64,000 nt of DNA from Oscillibacter valericigenes (GTDB lineage Bacteria; Bacillota; Clostridia; Oscillospirales; Oscillospiraceae), in NCBI RefSeq assembly GCF_021531915.1, contig NZ_JAFBIV010000004.1, forward strand, positions 96,761 to 160,760, given 5' to 3'. The stretch's first letter is position 1. Each line of letters opens with the position of its first letter. Positions 63,420 to 64,000 of the stretch are shown here, piece by piece. Below the pieces are notes generated by a model. The model saw nothing but the letters and a program-made list of their open reading frames with translations. It was not told the DNA's origin and did no database searches. Made by a program: the position numbers and the translations under genes.

Positions 63420-63776
63420 ATGGACTATCTCAACGCGTTCCTCTGCGGCGGCATCCTCTGCGCCATCGGTCAGATCCTGATCGACAAGACCAAGCTGACC
63501 CCCGCCCGCATCCTGACGGGCTATGTGGTGGCGGGCGTTCTTCTCAGTGCCCTGGGCCTCTATCAGCCCATTGCCGACTGGGGCGGCGCCGGAGCCACGG
63601 TGCCCCTGACGGGCTTCGGCCACGCTTTGGCCAAAGGCGTCTCCAAGGCTATTGGTGAAAAGGGCTGGCTGGGCGTGCTGACAGGGGGGCTTACCGCCAC
63701 GGCAGGCGGTATTACGGCAGCCGTGGTATTCGGCGTCCTCATGGCGCTGCTTTTCAAGCCCGGCGACAAGCGTTAA
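63420..63776 (+). CDS. spoVAE: Stage V sporulation protein AE (SpoVAEb type)
   Basis: 118 residues with four hydrophobic helices. MDYLNAFLCGGILCAIGQIL, then DKTKLTPARILTGYVV, GLYQPIADWGGAGATVPLTGFGHALAKGV and GGLTATAGGITAAVVFG follow SpoVAE closely. Membrane part of the DPA channel. Start follows CGGGAGGG. Its usual neighbour spoVAD lies at 52075. Confidence 0.93.
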   Translation: MDYLNAFLCGGILCAIGQILIDKTKLTPARILTGYVVAGVLLSALGLYQPIADWGGAGATVPLTGFGHALAKGVSKAIGEKGWLGVLTGGLTATAGGITAAVVFGVLMALLFKPGDKR

Positions 63777-63777
63777 C

Positions 63778-63811
63778 ACAAAAGCGGATGGAAGGTTCCA
63801 TCCGCTTTTGT
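63778..63811 (+). terminator. Terminator of spoVAE
   Basis: 16-bp perfect stem ACAAAAGCGGATGGAA / TTCCATCCGCTTTTGT followed by CATTGTTTTG. Confidence 0.85.
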
Positions 63812-63886
63812 CATTGTTTTGTTGTTTTCTTTCCAAAGCCGACCTGCTATACTGGAGATAACAGAAAAAACGACTGGAAAGGACTT

Positions 63887-64000
63887 ATGATGATGCGCCG
63901 CTTTACCGCTTTGTTCCTGGTCTGCCTGATGCTGCTGTCCCTGACCGCCTGCAGCTCCGCCCCCGCCCCGGGGTCCGACGGTCCCTCCCAGCCGGAGGCC
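63887..64000 (+). CDS. Lipoprotein, N-terminal fragment (3' end outside window)
   Basis: 38 visible codons: a basic start (MMMRRF), a hydrophobic signal segment, the lipobox LTAC with the acylated Cys near residue 22, and a Ser/Pro/Gly-rich linker. Three tandem ATGs follow TGGAAAGGACTT; any could be used. TATACT at 63848-63853 may be the -10 element. The function lies beyond the window. Confidence 0.75.
   Translation, partial: MMMRRFTALFLVCLMLLSLTACSSAPAPGSDGPSQPEA

Overview
The window comes from a GC-rich, endospore-forming member of the Clostridia, most likely Oscillospiraceae (Flavonifractor / Lawsonibacter / Intestinimonas type; this placement is inference). The support is a clostridial dcw cell-wall cluster with sporulation genes (spoIVB, a spoVD-type PBP, spoVAD, spoVAE), a MurE with the meso-diaminopimelate DNPR motif, FabK in place of FabI, a minimal two-gene SufC-SufB unit, RNase Y, and a glnA gene followed by an ANTAR antiterminator. 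No rRNA, tRNA or CRISPR was seen.

Layout. 1-582: the end of a NUDIX gene and a gene-free stretch with repeats. 583-15434 (minus strand): spoIVB, ftsZ, divIB, murA, murG, ftsW, mraY, murE, a PASTA-containing PBP, ftsL, rsmH and mraZ, read from an mraZ promoter with three MraZ boxes; ftsZ also has its own consensus promoter. murF, murD, murC and ftsA are not in the cluster. 15532-20575: a minus-strand rarD-rsmD-coaD-coiled-coil operon, divergent from a plus-strand Asp23-like / DAK2 pair. 20627-24351: short accessory units, including a LytTR regulator broken by an amber codon and its DUF3021 partner. 24476-33328: sufCB, RNase Y, a cell-wall amidase, an RlmI-type methyltransferase and the TrkH-TrkA potassium system.

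33375-45496 is one long fatty-acid operon: acpP, accBCDA, fabH, fabK, a second FabK-like flavoprotein, fabD, fabG, fabF, fabZ and a MarR regulator. It starts with a consensus promoter followed by a 36-bp palindrome that is a likely operator. Two gene-free intervals in it hold copies of a mosaic palindromic repeat of about 560 bp whose core is inverted between the copies. 45524-52001 holds gluQRS, an NSS symporter, a short phage-tail remnant whose baseplate J gene is cut off at a dispersed hairpin repeat, a zinc-ribbon protein, a CDF transporter, and a divergent XRE / 57-residue pair with a palindromic operator.

52075-63811 has a nitrogen-assimilation block (glnA, ANTAR regulator, gltB, gltD and an Amt-PII fusion) sitting between spoVAD and spoVAE. 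The amt leader has two hairpins with hexaloops of the type ANTAR proteins bind, the second overlapping a terminator-like stem, and the glnA leader has one similar hairpin. The block therefore looks like a self-contained nitrogen regulon controlled by antitermination. The window ends inside a lipoprotein gene.
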